The notes under the pieces were generated by a model. It ran no database searches and was not told the DNA's origin. It worked only from the letters and a program-made list of their open reading frames with translations. DNA of 64,000 bases, taken from contig JBKBNI010000007.1 in NCBI GenBank assembly GCA_046295455.1, positions 92,742 through 156,741 of the forward strand, given 5' to 3'. Positions 63,331 through 64,000 of this stretch are shown here, one piece after another. The first letter of the stretch is position 1. Each line of letters opens with the position of its first letter. The stretch is from Thermaurantimonas sp046295455. Its GTDB lineage: Bacteria; Bacteroidota; Bacteroidia; Flavobacteriales; Schleiferiaceae. The position numbers and the translations under genes were made by a program.

Positions 63331-63561
63331 ATGGAACTATCTGAAAGAATTAGAAAAATCCGAAAGGCATATAATTTGACTCAGGCAGATGTCGCTTGTA
63401 GACTAGATATTGCACCTTCTAGTTATGGGCAAATAGAAAGAAATGCAATAAAGGCTTCCTGCCAAACACTTTTAAAAGTGTCAAATGCCATTGGAGTTTC
63501 ATTAACTTTTCTTGTTGACATCCAATCAAGAAAATTTGTTGAAGACAAAAATACAGGTTAA
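63331..63561 (+). CDS. XRE/Cro family helix-turn-helix protein
   Basis: 76 residues, one HTH_3 domain: LSERIRKIRKAYNLTQADVACRLDIAPSSYGQIERNA in parts, with the recognition helix at SSYGQIERN and a final part LLKVSNAIGVSLTFLVD. Small proteins like this repress phage or mobile-element genes. It lies 130 bases after the recombinase in the same direction and shares its high A+T content. A short terminator overlaps its stop codon. Confidence 0.88.
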   Translation: MELSERIRKIRKAYNLTQADVACRLDIAPSSYGQIERNAIKASCQTLLKVSNAIGVSLTFLVDIQSRKFVEDKNTG

Positions 63562-63572
63562 AGCCTGTTTTT
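63553..63572 (+). terminator. Probable terminator overlapping the end of the XRE gene
   Basis: ACAGGT (63553-63558) and GCCTGT (63563-63568), with one G-T pair and loop TAAA, followed by TTTT. The stem contains part of the TAA stop. Short, so moderate strength. Confidence 0.5.
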
Positions 63573-63590
63573 AAATTCATTGTCTAGGAA

Positions 63591-63598
63591 TATTTTTG
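63591..63598 (+). promoter_or_regulatory. -7 box upstream of the truncated gene at the window end
   Basis: TATTTTTG (TAnnTTTG) ends 27 bases before the ATG at 63626. A T-run at 63569-63573 is 17 bases upstream, a weak -33 match. Confidence 0.45.
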
Positions 63599-63625
63599 TT
63601 CAACTAACCTTAAATTTTATCAATT

Positions 63626-64000
63626 ATGACACCTCAAGCAAAACAAACAGCAACTACATTTCTTAGTAGCGTAAATTTCATCTTACCAGCTTTACCTCAT
63701 GATGAAGAAGTTCCTAAACTGAAACAACTTGTATTCACAACTTCTGACTCGTGTGGTAGTTTCGGACAGTGTGACGAATATTTAAGGATTGCAGAGCGTT
63801 CTGAAGTTTTCGGGCAGCCTCAACAAGTCATAGATTTTAACTTACTACGAGGTGAACGCTTTAACATAATCGGATTAAACACATTAGACCGTGCTTTAGA
63901 GCATATCAATGAAATTGTAGGTGTAGATTTAGGGAATGAATTTGACATTCCACCAATGGAAGTTGAAAAATATAATAATTTTCTAGCCGCATTAAAGGAT
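63626..64000 (+). CDS. Unknown protein, 3' end outside window
   Basis: 125 codons are visible with no stop before the window ends. The N-terminus (MTPQAKQTATTFLSS) has no signal peptide and no membrane segment; LPHDEEVPKLKQLVFTTS and DSCGSFGQCDEYLRIA are acidic and soluble, and LDRALEHINEIVGVDLG looks helical. I do not recognise the family. A terminator before it and its own -7 box suggest a separate transcript. It may be cargo of the element that the recombinase marks. Confidence 0.6.
   Translation, partial: MTPQAKQTATTFLSSVNFILPALPHDEEVPKLKQLVFTTSDSCGSFGQCDEYLRIAERSEVFGQPQQVIDFNLLRGERFNIIGLNTLDRALEHINEIVGVDLGNEFDIPPMEVEKYNNFLAALKD

Noticed and set aside
62061..64000. Integron with attC cassette array
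   Set aside because: The recombinase end resembles integron types, but I found no convincing paired attC core sites (RYYYAAC with GTTRRRY) between the following genes.
1..64000. CRISPR array, rRNA operon or insertion sequence
   Set aside because: No regularly spaced direct repeats, no rRNA-like stretches and no transposase with terminal inverted repeats were seen.

Overview
The window looks like chromosomal DNA of a member of the Bacteroidota, probably a Saprospira- or Chitinophaga-like lineage, though the genus cannot be read from the sequence. The evidence is: many genes preceded by the phylum's -7 promoter box TAnnTTTG and almost no Shine-Dalgarno sequences; families common in or typical of the phylum (GSCFA protein, DUF6992-like protein, DUF1015, a PorE-like TPR/PD40/CRD/OmpA protein); a DnaE polymerase carrying an N-terminal proofreading exonuclease; and a conserved ECF-type sigma factor. 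Most of the window is ordinary, densely packed housekeeping DNA with short overlaps between co-directional genes. By eye the last 2 kb (from about 62,000) and the large sensor kinase at 14-17.5 kb are clearly richer in A+T than the rest.

Layout. 1-6 kb (+): 3' end of cinA, sucC, a secreted thioredoxin-fold protein, a large lipoprotein with a caspase-like fold lacking its catalytic His and Cys, and an overlapping patatin phospholipase. 6-8.7 kb (-): a tightly coupled trio of an alpha/alpha-toroid protein, an AAC(3)-like acetyltransferase and an SDR reductase. 8.8-14 kb: uvrA, a divergent sigma factor, and a purN-rnhA-DUF6992-like operon. 14-20 kb: orphan multi-PAS hybrid histidine kinase, Mpo1-like protein, isoaspartyl peptidase, TerC. 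20-23 kb: a CoA-transferase A subunit without its B subunit, then an overlapping glutamine amidotransferase and ATP-grasp-like pair, facing a LysE exporter. 22.8-27.4 kb (-): xseA-rnr-coiled-coil protein-lysE. 27.7-35 kb: a small membrane protein, an esterase, a large MscS channel, ppc, ligA. 35-37.5 kb: paaA, then paaB-paaC, with no paaD or paaE. 37.8-42.2 kb: the dnaQ-dnaE fusion. 42-47.6 kb: PorE-like protein, tRNA-His, CBS protein, GSCFA protein, DUF1015 protein. 47.8-53.6 kb: an EamA transporter and a minus-strand operon (O-antigen ligase/TPR, MscS, Ppx/GppA, NtrC-like regulator without HTH). 53.8-59.9 kb: DUF486, rhodanese lipoprotein, heme-c DUF3365 lipoprotein, gcvT, a PadR/membrane protein unit with a broken outer-membrane barrel gene, an S41 lipoprotein peptidase and its outer-membrane partner. 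60-61.5 kb: FeS-type photolyase. 62-64 kb: a tyrosine recombinase, a Cro/XRE repressor and a truncated unknown gene, probably the edge of a mobile element.

The best candidates for undescribed biology are the pseudo-caspase/patatin pair (2.9-5.9 kb), the amidotransferase/ATP-grasp pair (20.8-22.8 kb) and the toroid/AAC(3)/SDR operon (5.9-8.7 kb). These rest on motif reading by eye; no database search was possible.
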